A DNA stretch of 64,000 bases from JALONH01 sp046329235 (GCA_046329235.1 JAXLVA010000001.1:2914001-2978000), one strand, 5' to 3'; positions 35,860 through 44,488 are shown, counted from the first letter of the stretch. Notes: generated from the letters alone by a model not told the origin. Translations and numbers: made by a program.

Positions 35860-36401
35860 TACTGCACTACCTTTTTATATTCTTTAGTTAATTGTTCTAT
35901 TAATCTTTTACGGGCTCTTAATAAACGAGTTCGAGAAGTTTCTTCTTTTATATCTAACATCTCAGAAGCTTCTTTGTGGGAAAACCCTTCGATGGCAACC
36001 ATGTTGAATACTAATCGCAGCTCTTCCGGTAAAGAAGATACAGCATGTAATAGAGCTTCTTGAGGTATGGTTTCTAGCCAAGAAGTGTTTTCTGTAACAT
36101 CCTCAACATCACCACTTTCATCTAATTTTTCAGGTTTCTTTTTATTTTTTCTGTAATAAGTAAGGGCTGTGTTACAAGTGATTCTTTTTAACCAGCCATC
36201 GAAGGATCCCTTCTGCTCAAAACTTTGGATATTACTGAATATTTTAATAAAAGACTCTTGAAAAATATCTTTTGCCTCTTCTTTATCTGAGCTATAACGA
36301 CAACACATAGCAAAAAGCAAACCCTTATACTTCTGATAAAGAAGATTTTGAGCTTTCCTATCGCCTTGGATACAACCACGTATCAACTCCGCTTCGTTCA
36401 T
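35859..36401 (-). CDS. ECF-type RNA polymerase sigma factor
   Basis: 180 residues with the two-part ECF layout. Region 2 (about 10-80): YQKYKGLLFAMCCRYSSDK, EAKDIFQESFIKIFSNI and GSFDGWLKRITCNTALTYYR. Region 4 (about 115-170): LPEELRLVFNMVAIEGFSHK, then EASEMLDIKEETSRTRLLRA as the -35-binding helix-turn-helix. It leads an operon with an anti-sigma-like protein and a barrel protein. A 380-bp upstream region may carry its own promoter. Confidence 0.93.
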   Translation of the reverse strand: MNEAELIRGCIQGDRKAQNLLYQKYKGLLFAMCCRYSSDKEEAKDIFQESFIKIFSNIQSFEQKGSFDGWLKRITCNTALTYYRKNKKKPEKLDESGDVEDVTENTSWLETIPQEALLHAVSSLPEELRLVFNMVAIEGFSHKEASEMLDIKEETSRTRLLRARKRLIEQLTKEYKKVVQ

Positions 36402-36738
36402 TCACTCTAATTAGTAGACTGTAAAAAGTTACTTCGTTCCCGATTATTTTTCAAGGCACTAAGTTTCCTATGTTAAAAATAATAAAAAAAGTTAAGAAAA
36501 TACGGGAACGAAAATATAATTCCTGCATCTACTATTTGAAAACGGTTAATTATTGAATGCATTTAAAGTTTTATCCTTTGGCATAGAATATGTAACAGAT
36601 AGTTATACCATGTAAGAATTTTACAAATAGTAAATAACACATTTACGATTTTGTATCCTTAAGTTTCTACTTTTTTTGAACCCTGGTCACAAAAGAGATA
36701 TTGGTCGTAAAATAATTTTTTTTATATTTTTCCCCTTT
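36402..36738. other. AT-rich intergenic region
   Basis: About 340 bp between the sigma gene (minus) and the third Ycf48-like gene (plus). It is AT-rich and holds no recognisable gene or repeat. It must contain the two divergent promoters; I could not assign them with confidence. Confidence 0.5.
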
Positions 36739-36775
36739 AGGGGTTGTGTTTCGGTGCAACCCCTAATTTTTTTTT
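36739..36775 (+). terminator. Terminator-like hairpin directly in front of a lipoprotein gene
   Basis: AGGGGTTG (36739-36746) and CAACCCCT (36757-36764) form a perfect 8-bp stem with a 10-nt loop, followed by a run of T to 36775. It points in the plus direction only 10 bp before the chosen start at 36786. No plus-strand gene lies upstream for 2.2 kb, so it looks like an attenuator in a leader rather than the end of another transcript. Confidence 0.75.
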
Positions 36776-36785
36776 AAATTGTAAT

Positions 36786-37817
36786 ATGATTTCTTTTTTG
36801 ATTCGTTTCTTCTTCATACTAATACTTGTTTTTTCCTGTCAAATTCACTGTCCGGAGGTTATTAAACCTATTATTCCGTTTGACTTCTCTAAAACGGTAG
36901 TTACGAAACCAGGCTTTAGTTATTACTTTGATGCGATAGACTTCCCAACCAATCAAGTAGGATATATCTCAGGGATTAATGGTGTAATTTTAAAAACCAC
37001 TGACGGGGGGAATAATTTTTATGTAAATAATTTATTGTCCATTTTTCAGATTAGGGATATTGATTTTCTAAACGAAAACTTTGGAGTAGCTGCAGGTAGT
37101 GACAAAAAAATATTCATTACAGAAAATGGCGCAACCTCATGGACAAATGTTGCTATTCCTGATTCTGCCGTTGACATAGATCGAGTAATAGTCATATCTC
37201 CCAATGAATTCTATTTAATGGGAGGTAATTATAGAAATTATGGTGTTGTATATCATACCTTGAACCAAGGGACTACTTGGAACAATATCTTTACTCCTTT
37301 AGGAAATTTTGCTTATGATTTAGAAATGTTATCTAACGGGAAATGGATTGTTCCTACCGGCAACAGCAAAATTTGGTATAGCCTTAACAAAGGGGCCTCT
37401 TGGCAGGAAAGTACTATTGAATGGGATGGCTCAGATACGACCAATATTTTGTTAGGGGATATCAAAATGATTAATAATGACATTGGATATTCTTGTGGAG
37501 CTAATCAAAGTGCTACCGAATCTTTTGTGCTTAAAACTACAGATGGGGGATTGAATTGGAAAAAACTAAATATTCCTTCTACTCCTAATCTTGAAAAAGA
37601 TTATTTCTTTTCGATCTATACTTTAAATGATAAGGAGGTCTTTGTTGCCGGTGGACTTTTTATATCAAATACCTCTCGCCTAATGTACAGTCCCGATGCA
37701 GGATTAACGTGGCAGATAGATTCCACTTTTTTAAACAGTAAGTATATAAAGGAAATTGTAGTTAAAAATGGTGTTTTATATGGCGTTGGTCAAAACGGAT
37801 TACTTTTTTCTAAGTGA
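36786..37817 (+). CDS. Ycf48-like/BNR-repeat lipoprotein, copy C
   Basis: I chose the ATG at 36786 (MISFLIRFFFILILVFSCQIHC), giving 343 residues and a good lipoprotein signal peptide; an upstream TTG start at 36744 would lie inside the terminator hairpin. The propeller repeats match copies A and B in kind (VILKTTDGGNNFYV, VYHTLNQGTTWNNI, VLKTTDGGLNWKKL, SPDAGLTWQI) but identity is much lower. The Cys position after the lipobox and the repeat number are similar, so the three genes form a small family. It overlaps the convergent transporter gene by 18 bp. Confidence 0.78.
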   Translation: MISFLIRFFFILILVFSCQIHCPEVIKPIIPFDFSKTVVTKPGFSYYFDAIDFPTNQVGYISGINGVILKTTDGGNNFYVNNLLSIFQIRDIDFLNENFGVAAGSDKKIFITENGATSWTNVAIPDSAVDIDRVIVISPNEFYLMGGNYRNYGVVYHTLNQGTTWNNIFTPLGNFAYDLEMLSNGKWIVPTGNSKIWYSLNKGASWQESTIEWDGSDTTNILLGDIKMINNDIGYSCGANQSATESFVLKTTDGGLNWKKLNIPSTPNLEKDYFFSIYTLNDKEVFVAGGLFISNTSRLMYSPDAGLTWQIDSTFLNSKYIKEIVVKNGVLYGVGQNGLLFSK

Positions 37818-38648
37818 TGACCAGCGGTGATGTCCGTATAAACAGGCAATAATAATGATACTCCCTATCCACTGCCCATAAGTTAACGGTTCATTAAAAA
37901 TCCAATAACCATAAAAAATGGATAATAGTATCCCTACGAAATAAGTGGGCGATAAAGATTCTACATCGGCATGATGATAGGCTTTGGTTAAAAACAATTG
38001 ACCTATGTGTGTTCCAATCATCACCACTCCTACCCAGATCCAATCCAGCCCTACCGGTGTTACCCATTCATAAATGGCGAAAGGTAAAACGATGGGTATG
38101 GTAACAAGTGGGAAATAAAACATCACCACTTGTACATGTTCACTTTTCTTTAACCAACCCACGGTGAAGTGTGCGGACGCCGTACCTAAAGCGCCCAACA
38201 CCGCACAGGTAATTCCTAACCATGAGATAGAGGCATCTAAACCTTTGATACAAACGACACCTACCAAGCTGATCAACAAAAGCACCCAGCGGTAAGTCGG
38301 CACGTTTTCTTTTAAGAAAACTAAGGCTAATAATAAAGTGAAGAAAGGCACTAAGTTACCAATGATAACGGCCGTAGCTATGGGCAATAACTTTAAGGAG
38401 TAGAAGAATAAGGCTAATGAACTCACGCCTAAAATTCCTCTAAGGATTAATCCTTTTTTATCATTTCCCCAAGGATTGATTTGAAGATGTTGAATGGTAA
38501 ACCAACAAACGATTAAAGAGAATACACTTCGAAATAATATCAACTCACTTACCGGTACATGATGTAAAAACTTTACCGCCACATGCATAGCCGAGAAAGC
38601 CAGCAAGGAGATAAGCATATAGGTAACACCCAGTCGATTATTTTTCAT
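37800..38648 (-). CDS. EamA/DMT-superfamily transporter
   Basis: 282 residues with ten predicted membrane helices in two EamA halves. The first half has YMLISLLAFSAMHVAVKFL and ATAVIIGNLVPFFTLLLALV; the second has SAHFTVGWLKKSEHVQV and SPTYFVGILLSIFYGYWIF. Members export amino acids, nucleosides or other metabolites; the substrate cannot be told. It starts 11 bp inside the end of the pseudouridine synthase gene, so both are on one message. Confidence 0.88.
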   Translation of the reverse strand: MKNNRLGVTYMLISLLAFSAMHVAVKFLHHVPVSELILFRSVFSLIVCWFTIQHLQINPWGNDKKGLILRGILGVSSLALFFYSLKLLPIATAVIIGNLVPFFTLLLALVFLKENVPTYRWVLLLISLVGVVCIKGLDASISWLGITCAVLGALGTASAHFTVGWLKKSEHVQVVMFYFPLVTIPIVLPFAIYEWVTPVGLDWIWVGVVMIGTHIGQLFLTKAYHHADVESLSPTYFVGILLSIFYGYWIFNEPLTYGQWIGSIIIIACLYGHHRWSSLRKK

Positions 38649-39687
38649 CTAAAGCTTGGGCGTATTGTTTCCATTCTTGAATGGCTAATTGAATGTCTTC
38701 AGCTAGTTCACTATTGAAAGACATAAATTCTTTGGTAGTAGGATGAACAAATCCAATGGTCTTCGCATGTAAGCCTTGTCGCGGAAGAATTTGTAAAACT
38801 TTTTCTGCAAAAAGTTTATAAGCACCGTTAGGTGTTCCCTTTACTATGCGATCTCCGCCGTAAGTAGTATCACCAAACAATGGATGACCAATCGATTGCA
38901 TGTGCACACGTATTTGATGCGTGCGACCTGTTTCCAAATTACATTGTACTAAAGAACAATAATGAAAACGTTCTAGCACTTTATAATGGGTCACCGCCAA
39001 TTTTCCTTTCTCCGGATCATCAAAAGAGGCCATCTGTTTACGGTCTTTCACACTGCGACCTAAATAACTGCGAATGGTCCCACTATCTTCTTTAGGCACG
39101 CCCCACACCAGTGCGTAGTAAGTGCGCTCTATGCTGTGGTCCGCAAACTGTCGCGCTAAGAAACTCATAGAAAAATCATTCTTCGCAATCACTAATAAAC
39201 CGGAGGTATCTTTATCTATTCGGTGTACTAAGCCCGGACGAATCTCTCCGTTCTTGTGAGTAGGTAATTGTCCGAAGTGAAAGACTAAAGCATTCACTAA
39301 GGTACCTGTCCAGTTGCCATAAGCAGGGTGAACCACCATGCCCGCAGGTTTATTGACAATCAACAATTCCTCATCTTCGAAAACGATGTTCAGTGGAATG
39401 TCTTCCGGAATTAAGGTGTCATCTTTAGGCGGATGTGGTAAACACACCGTGATGATGTCGGAAGGTTTAATCTGATAGCTCGCTTTGGTGGTTTTGTCGT
39501 TCACCTTCACGGATTCAGATTCTATGGCAGCTTGAAGTTTGGTACGAGTAGCTTTCTCTACTTTTTCCATCAAAAATTTATCTAAGCGCATAGGTCTTTG
39601 ATTTTTATCACAAACAATTCGATACTGCTCAAAGAGTTCATCTTCGTTTTCTAATAAAGTATCTTCCGGACTTAGATTTTCTGACAT
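38638..39687 (-). CDS. RluA-family 23S rRNA/tRNA pseudouridine synthase (RluD-like)
   Basis: 349 residues from the ATG at 39687 (MSENLSPED); three more residues are possible. An N-terminal S4 RNA-binding domain (about 35-95; RLDKFLMEKVEKATRTKLQA) precedes the catalytic domain. That has PAGMVVHPAYGNWTGTLVNA, the active-site GLVHRIDKDTSGLLVIAK with the catalytic Asp, and LETGRTHQIRVHMQSIGHPLFGD. The architecture and the LVHRID signature are those of RluD; RluC-like specificity cannot be excluded from sequence alone. Confidence 0.93.
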   Translation of the reverse strand: MSENLSPEDTLLENEDELFEQYRIVCDKNQRPMRLDKFLMEKVEKATRTKLQAAIESESVKVNDKTTKASYQIKPSDIITVCLPHPPKDDTLIPEDIPLNIVFEDEELLIVNKPAGMVVHPAYGNWTGTLVNALVFHFGQLPTHKNGEIRPGLVHRIDKDTSGLLVIAKNDFSMSFLARQFADHSIERTYYALVWGVPKEDSGTIRSYLGRSVKDRKQMASFDDPEKGKLAVTHYKVLERFHYCSLVQCNLETGRTHQIRVHMQSIGHPLFGDTTYGGDRIVKGTPNGAYKLFAEKVLQILPRQGLHAKTIGFVHPTTKEFMSFNSELAEDIQLAIQEWKQYAQALDEK

Positions 39688-39696
39688 AGGGAACAA

Positions 39697-39919
39697 AGAT
39701 AAGGTAAAGAATTGTGAATTGTAAATGTTGAATGGTGAATGAGGGTGCGCCGTTATGTAAAGAGCTTAAAGCCGAAGGCTTAGAGAAGAGTAGAGTTAAG
39801 GGAAATGTGTGTGCTCGCCTGTTTCTTATATAAATACTAATGACAGATAGCTAAATATTAGGCCAATTTGAATATCCGAAAGGGAAAAGTTAAATTAGAT
39901 TCGGACAAATGAAACTTAC
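39697..39919. other. Intergenic repeats
   Basis: About 220 bp with TTGAATGGTGAATGAG, then AAAGCCGAAGGCTTAGAG and AAATACTAATGACAG, words that recur at 2360-3550, 46625 and 40325. A TAGATTCG box at 39896-39903 might be the -7 element for the next gene. Confidence 0.5.
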
Positions 39920-40258
39920 ATGACTATTCAACTATCTACGAAACATTCAGAGAAGAACAGAGTGGAAGCCTTTTTACGGGTATTAAATGAAAACTTTGAA
40001 CAGGTTCCGTTGGATGGACAATCGTTGAAAGAGTCAAGAAGAATAGAGTACGCTGTTAAATTAGCGAACATTGATCGATCACTTAGTATTAATATCCTTT
40101 TTGTAAAAGATTATGATGATGCCAATCTGATTGCAAAAGAAAATTTTGTAAAGGATAACATACACTGGGGACAAAATGGTTCTATTATGTATGTAGTGGA
40201 ATCTTCTAATCAAGACAAAGTTTCTAACGTTCTTAGTGTGTTTGCCGGGAGGGAGTAA
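39920..40258 (+). CDS. Small hypothetical protein
   Basis: 112 residues, soluble, mixed charge, no signal peptide. No family is recognised. The N-terminus STKHSEKNRVEAFLRVLNEN and the centre SLSINILFVKDYDDANLIAK look like an alpha/beta fold with ordinary coding composition. It lies between two repeat-rich intergenic stretches and has no close partner. Confidence 0.55.
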   Translation: MTIQLSTKHSEKNRVEAFLRVLNENFEQVPLDGQSLKESRRIEYAVKLANIDRSLSINILFVKDYDDANLIAKENFVKDNIHWGQNGSIMYVVESSNQDKVSNVLSVFAGRE

Positions 40259-40497
40259 TGGCATTACATTTTTTCATGATGTTCGCTTCATACGATAACT
40301 CGAAGGCGGAAACAATCCTGCATCTAAATACTAATGACTAGCACCTAGCGACTATTGCGAACCCCGAAGGGTTGACATTAAAATAGGAAAATCCACCCCA
40401 ATGATTTCAACGAGCCACCTCGCAGAGGTGATTTGAATATTAGGAAGGGAATGGGTAAATTAGGTTGTGGTAAGGATTGCAAAAGGTATAAAATTAA

Positions 40498-41196
40498 TTG
40501 ATAACACAAATTTTGAAAACTATATACTTTATATTATCAATCATGAATATTTGTTTATGGACTCTTTCGGGATGTAAACAAAACATAGAAGAAAAGTCTT
40601 TGAATGACAGTATTTATAAAACGGACATTTATAAAGTGATTGAAGAAAGCCTAACTACTAATAAAATACGAACATTACAAAAAGATTCTATAAGTGCTGA
40701 ATTTACAAATGCTTTTTTATTACCTCCAATTAAATCTGTAAAATATGTGTTTGCCCAAACATCTATAGAACGTATGTATTTTGAGCACACTCTTCATTTC
40801 AATGATAGTTTGGCTAAATTTTTAAAATTGTATAATCGAAAGCTTTCTGATTTTGGAAAGTATAAAATTTATTACACGTATGTTTTCTGTTCTAAGGACT
40901 CTTCTTCTGAGTGTATTTGCAATCATTACACGGATTACAATGGCCTATCCTATGGGTTATTGATTTTTTATGACCCAATTTCTCAGATGGCAAATATTAC
41001 TATTGGGTCTTACAATTTTTCGTCAGAATCTGAACACTACGAAATGTTGTTTACGATTGAATCCAATAATACAATTATTTTATATGAACAAGGACAGACA
41101 GAGGGAGAAGGTGGTGAACCGGAAGATCTTGAAGGTCGAAAGCATATAATTAAGTTATCAAAAGAAGGTTTGATTCAAATTTATGGAGACGAATAA
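40498..41196 (+). CDS. Lipoprotein of unknown function
   Basis: 232 residues if the TTG at 40498 is used; it gives a proper signal peptide (ILKTIYFILSIMNICLWTLS) ending in the lipobox LSGC (Cys26). The in-frame ATG at 40543 would leave only ten residues before the Cys, so TTG is more likely. The mature part is acidic, with one short Cys pair (SECICNHY). No family is recognised. It is AT-rich relative to the flanking housekeeping genes. Confidence 0.55.
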   Translation: MITQILKTIYFILSIMNICLWTLSGCKQNIEEKSLNDSIYKTDIYKVIEESLTTNKIRTLQKDSISAEFTNAFLLPPIKSVKYVFAQTSIERMYFEHTLHFNDSLAKFLKLYNRKLSDFGKYKIYYTYVFCSKDSSSECICNHYTDYNGLSYGLLIFYDPISQMANITIGSYNFSSESEHYEMLFTIESNNTIILYEQGQTEGEGGEPEDLEGRKHIIKLSKEGLIQIYGDE

Positions 41197-41306
41197 TATA
41201 CTTCTCTTAGAAATTTGCCATTCGTCTAAATTGTACTACTCCGCGTCTTTAATTTTCAATCCTATGCCCTCTGATTAGCAGTCTTTTCAAAGACATTTAA
41301 ATTTAG

Positions 41307-41314
41307 TATCTTTG
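41307..41314 (+). promoter_or_regulatory. Candidate -7 box (TAnnTTTG) for the kinase-like gene
   Basis: TATCTTTG fits the Bacteroidota -7 consensus TAnnTTTG and ends 5 bp before the ATG at 41320, which would make the transcript leaderless or nearly so. The -33 region lacks a clean TTTG, so the call is moderate. Confidence 0.5.
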
Positions 41315-41319
41315 TTTGG

Positions 41320-41961
41320 ATGCAAAATCTTCTAAAGGATGAATTACACCATATCATTTCAGGAAAGAGCCAAGTTAGCTTTGGAGCTACTATCCAAGCA
41401 GTCGCCGGTTACCTTAACAATGGCTCGCAATCAGGCATTAAAATTGAAAGCTCGAAGCAAATCAGAGAACAAGAAACAAAGAGGTTAGAAAGCTTCGTTT
41501 CAGAACGAAATCTTTGGATTAACGACATCGATTTTTCGCAGTATGTCAGTGAAGGTGCAGAACAAAGAGTTTATCTTAAGGACTCTGACCATGTACTTAA
41601 ATTAAACGATGCCATTTATTACAGTTATTGGACGGACTACTTTTATAATCTTCTTCTCCATAATTTCTTTTTTCCAGACACAGCATACGAGCTTATTGGC
41701 TTCACCAAAGAAAAAGAAAATCTATATGCTGTGGTAAAACAATCATATGTTACGATAACTCAAGAAACAGACTTAAACAAAGTAAAAGATTTTCTTGGAG
41801 CAAACGGATTCTTCAACAATCGAAATAATGACTACATCAATACTGATTTGGGAATTATTTTGGAAGATTTACATGATGAAAATGTGTTGACGAAAAATGA
41901 TGTTCTGTACTTTATCGACACCGTATTTTATCTCACTAAAGATTTTTGGTCTGAGAAGTAA
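41320..41961 (+). CDS. Polyvalent-protein-kinase-like domain protein
   Basis: 213 residues. The C-terminal two-thirds match the putative polyvalent protein kinase domain known from Bacteroidota mobile elements. YVSEGAEQRVYLKDSDHVLK corresponds to the glycine-loop and Lys region, ILEDLHDENVL to the catalytic loop (with Asp, His and Asn), and YFIDTVFYL to the metal-binding Asp. A single short domain stands alone here instead of inside a larger phage- or plasmid-encoded polyprotein. No transfer or phage gene is adjacent, so it may be a stray from an older element. Target unknown. Confidence 0.75.
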   Translation: MQNLLKDELHHIISGKSQVSFGATIQAVAGYLNNGSQSGIKIESSKQIREQETKRLESFVSERNLWINDIDFSQYVSEGAEQRVYLKDSDHVLKLNDAIYYSYWTDYFYNLLLHNFFFPDTAYELIGFTKEKENLYAVVKQSYVTITQETDLNKVKDFLGANGFFNNRNNDYINTDLGIILEDLHDENVLTKNDVLYFIDTVFYLTKDFWSEK

Positions 41962-42018
41962 TACAATCACCCCTCCCTTCAGCTTTAAGCCCTAAGCTTT
42001 TTATGCTATCTTCGCCCC

Positions 42019-43002
42019 ATGAATTCCCCTCTCCAACCTTTCATTACTCCATGGACTGAAAAAGCTCAAGTACAATTGTATTTGAAGCGGGAAGATTTTT
42101 TGCATCCGGTGTATGGTGGGAATAAAATTCGCAAACTGAAATACATTGTTGAAGATGCTATTCGATTCAACAAGAAAGGAATACTTACTTGTGGTGGAGC
42201 TTATTCCAATCACGTGCGAGCGACGGCGGTGTATGCGACAGAGAAAGGATTAAAGTCAGCGGCGATTATACGTGGCGAAGAAGTAGATAATGAGACTTTG
42301 AAAGTAGCGCAGACTTATGGAATGCAATTGTTTTTTGTGAGTCGTGATCAATATAGATTATTGAGAGAGAATGATAAACTCAGCCGTAGTGCGGGTCCCT
42401 CAGCCGTGGTGCGTGTCCCCACGCAACACTCCTCCAACATTCCGTCACGTGAGGACACGTGCCGGGGCAATGACTTAGCATTTGAGTATAGTGGATTATC
42501 TAAATCCGATTGGTATTATATTCCTGAAGGGGGTCATCATACCTTAGCAGTGAATGGAGTAGCAGAGCTGGTGAGTGAAATTGATATTCCATATAACTAC
42601 CTTGCTACGGCTTGTGGCACAGGTACTACTTTCGCAGGTTTAATGCGTGGAGTACAGCAATATCAACATTCGGCGAAGCTCATGGGTTTCCCAGTGTTGA
42701 AGAAAGGGGAATTTCTATTAGAGGAAATTCAAGCTTTGTTGGGAGAAGAGTTTAATCAAGAACTCATCCATTACTTTTCTTCCGAGTTTGCTTTAGGTGG
42801 TTATGCTAAAACCAATGCGGAATATCTTACATTTTTAACAGACTTAGAAAAAGAAACAGGGGTGCTCTTCGATCCTATCTACAATGGGAAAATGATTTGG
42901 GGTCTGAAAACATTAATGGAACGAGGGTTTTTTCCGCAGGGCTCAACCATCATTGCACTGCATACAGGTGGGCAACAAGGATGGAATGGAATTGTGAAGT
43001 AA
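42019..43002 (+). CDS. PALP-family enzyme: D-cysteine desulfhydrase / ACC deaminase-like
   Basis: PLP enzyme of the tryptophan-synthase-beta fold, 327 residues. The PLP-lysine block is VYGGNKIRKLKYIVEDA; other family blocks are CGGAYSNHVRATAVYA, the phosphate-cup ACGTGTTFAGLMRG, and IIALHTGGQQG at the C-terminus. A segment of about 30 residues (about 121-150; RSAGPSAVVRVPTQHSS...) does not fit the family and is encoded by a GC-rich palindromic stretch at 42381-42468. It keeps the frame, so the protein may still fold with an extra loop. A TATCTTCG word lies 4 bp before the ATG. Substrate assignment between D-cysteine and ACC is uncertain. Confidence 0.87.
   Translation: MNSPLQPFITPWTEKAQVQLYLKREDFLHPVYGGNKIRKLKYIVEDAIRFNKKGILTCGGAYSNHVRATAVYATEKGLKSAAIIRGEEVDNETLKVAQTYGMQLFFVSRDQYRLLRENDKLSRSAGPSAVVRVPTQHSSNIPSREDTCRGNDLAFEYSGLSKSDWYYIPEGGHHTLAVNGVAELVSEIDIPYNYLATACGTGTTFAGLMRGVQQYQHSAKLMGFPVLKKGEFLLEEIQALLGEEFNQELIHYFSSEFALGGYAKTNAEYLTFLTDLEKETGVLFDPIYNGKMIWGLKTLMERGFFPQGSTIIALHTGGQQGWNGIVK
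42381..42468 (+). repeat. GC-rich palindromic element inserted in frame in the PALP gene
   Basis: Two tandem 20-bp copies, CAGCCGTAGTGCGGGTCCCT and CAGCCGTGGTGCGTGTCCCC (42381-42420), are followed by a segment whose end (GAGGACACGTGCCGGGGC, 42451-42468) is an imperfect reverse complement of the second copy (about 13 of 18 bases). Local GC content is far above the flanks. The element adds about 30 codons without breaking the frame. Confidence 0.75.
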
Positions 43003-43081
43003 GGACATGTACTCGGGGGAAACTGCTTCCTCAATTCATAACTCATAATTTATAATTCATAACTCTTTTTCGTACATTTAA

Positions 43082-44488
43082 ATGCTCAAATCTCAAGCAC
43101 TTAAAATGAATCAAGAAATACACTCTTATATTCAGGAAAACAAAGACCGTTTTTTATCGGAACTATGTGATTGGTTACGCATTCCATCCGTGAGTGCGGA
43201 TAGTCGTCATAAGGAAGATGTGGTGAAAGCTGCTGAATTTATCAAGGATAAACTTTTAGCTGCAGGTGCTGATAAAGCGGAACTTTGTGCAACCGGTGGT
43301 CATCCTTTAGTGTATGGTGAAAAGATGGTGAACCCGGCGTTGCCTACCATTTTAGTTTATGGTCATTATGATGTGCAACCTCCGGATCCGTTGAACCTGT
43401 GGGATTCTCCTCCTTTTGAGCCGGTAATAAAAGATGATAAAATCTATGCACGTGGCGCTTGTGACGACAAAGGACAAGTGTACATGCATGTGAAAGCATT
43501 TGAACTATTAAATAAAAAAGGACCGCTTCCGTGTAACGTGAAGTTCATGATTGAAGGTGAAGAAGAAGTAGGCTCAGATAACCTTGGTCCATTTCTAGAA
43601 AAGAATAAAGAGAAATTAAAAGCTGATATCATCTTAGTTTCTGATACTGCTATCTTCTCTATGGATACACCGTCGATTACCGTAGGTCTTCGTGGACTTA
43701 GTTATCTGGAAGTAGAAGTGACAGGCCCGAATCGTGATTTACACTCCGGTGTGTATGGCGGAGCGGTAGCTAACCCGATTAATATTTTGTGTGAGATGAT
43801 TGCTTCTATGAAAGATGCAGACAATCACATCATGATTCCGGGCTTTTATGATAAAGTACAAGTGTTGAGTACAGAAGATCGTGCGGCCTTAAATAAAGCG
43901 CCTTTCAATATAGAGACGTATAAGAAGCATTTAGATATAGCTGAAGTAGAAGGTGAAAAAGGATATACGACTTTAGAGCGTACTTCCATCCGACCTACTT
44001 TAGATGTGAATGGAATTTGGGGTGGATATACAGGTGAAGGAGCTAAAACGGTATTACCTTCTAAAGCGTACGCTAAGATTTCGATGCGATTGGTTCCTAA
44101 TCAGTCGCCGGAAGAAATCACTCGATTGTTTACTGAACATTTCAATAAAATTGCCCCTCCGTCCGTTAAGGTAAAGGTAACTCCACATCATGGTGGGGAG
44201 CCTGCGGTTACCCCTACGGATAGTTTGGGATATAAAGCTGCAGAACAAGCGTTTATCAAAGCATGGAATAAAACACCTATCCCGATGAGAGAAGGAGGAA
44301 GTATTCCGATTGTGGCCTTGTTTGAAAAAATATTAGGATTGAAGACCGTCTTGATGGGCTTTGGATTGGATACCGATGCGATTCACTCACCCAATGAACA
44401 TTACGGCGTACCGAACTTCCTAAAAGGAATTGAAACCATAGCTCATTTCCATGGTTCCTTTGCCGAACTAGCTAAGGAAACTAAATAG
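43082..44488 (+). CDS. M20-family dipeptidase
   Basis: Zinc-dependent exopeptidase of the M20 family, 468 residues. Start may be at 43082 or at the ATG eight codons later (MNQEIHSYIQENKD). Metal-binding blocks: VYGHYDVQPPDP (His and Asp), YARGACDDKGQVYMH (Asp), MIEGEEEVGSDNLG (catalytic Glu pair), VSDTAIF and a C-terminal HSPNEHYGVPNF with the last His. The central lid domain has RGLSYLEVEVTGPNRDLHSG. Length and motifs fit cytosolic dipeptidases of the CNDP/PepV-like type. It precedes the DsbD-like gene by 16 bp. Confidence 0.93.
   Translation: MLKSQALKMNQEIHSYIQENKDRFLSELCDWLRIPSVSADSRHKEDVVKAAEFIKDKLLAAGADKAELCATGGHPLVYGEKMVNPALPTILVYGHYDVQPPDPLNLWDSPPFEPVIKDDKIYARGACDDKGQVYMHVKAFELLNKKGPLPCNVKFMIEGEEEVGSDNLGPFLEKNKEKLKADIILVSDTAIFSMDTPSITVGLRGLSYLEVEVTGPNRDLHSGVYGGAVANPINILCEMIASMKDADNHIMIPGFYDKVQVLSTEDRAALNKAPFNIETYKKHLDIAEVEGEKGYTTLERTSIRPTLDVNGIWGGYTGEGAKTVLPSKAYAKISMRLVPNQSPEEITRLFTEHFNKIAPPSVKVKVTPHHGGEPAVTPTDSLGYKAAEQAFIKAWNKTPIPMREGGSIPIVALFEKILGLKTVLMGFGLDTDAIHSPNEHYGVPNFLKGIETIAHFHGSFAELAKETK

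Noticed and set aside
36744..36785. Upstream TTG start for the third Ycf48-like lipoprotein
   Set aside because: The extra 14 residues lie inside a terminator hairpin and spoil the signal peptide; the ATG at 36786 is better.
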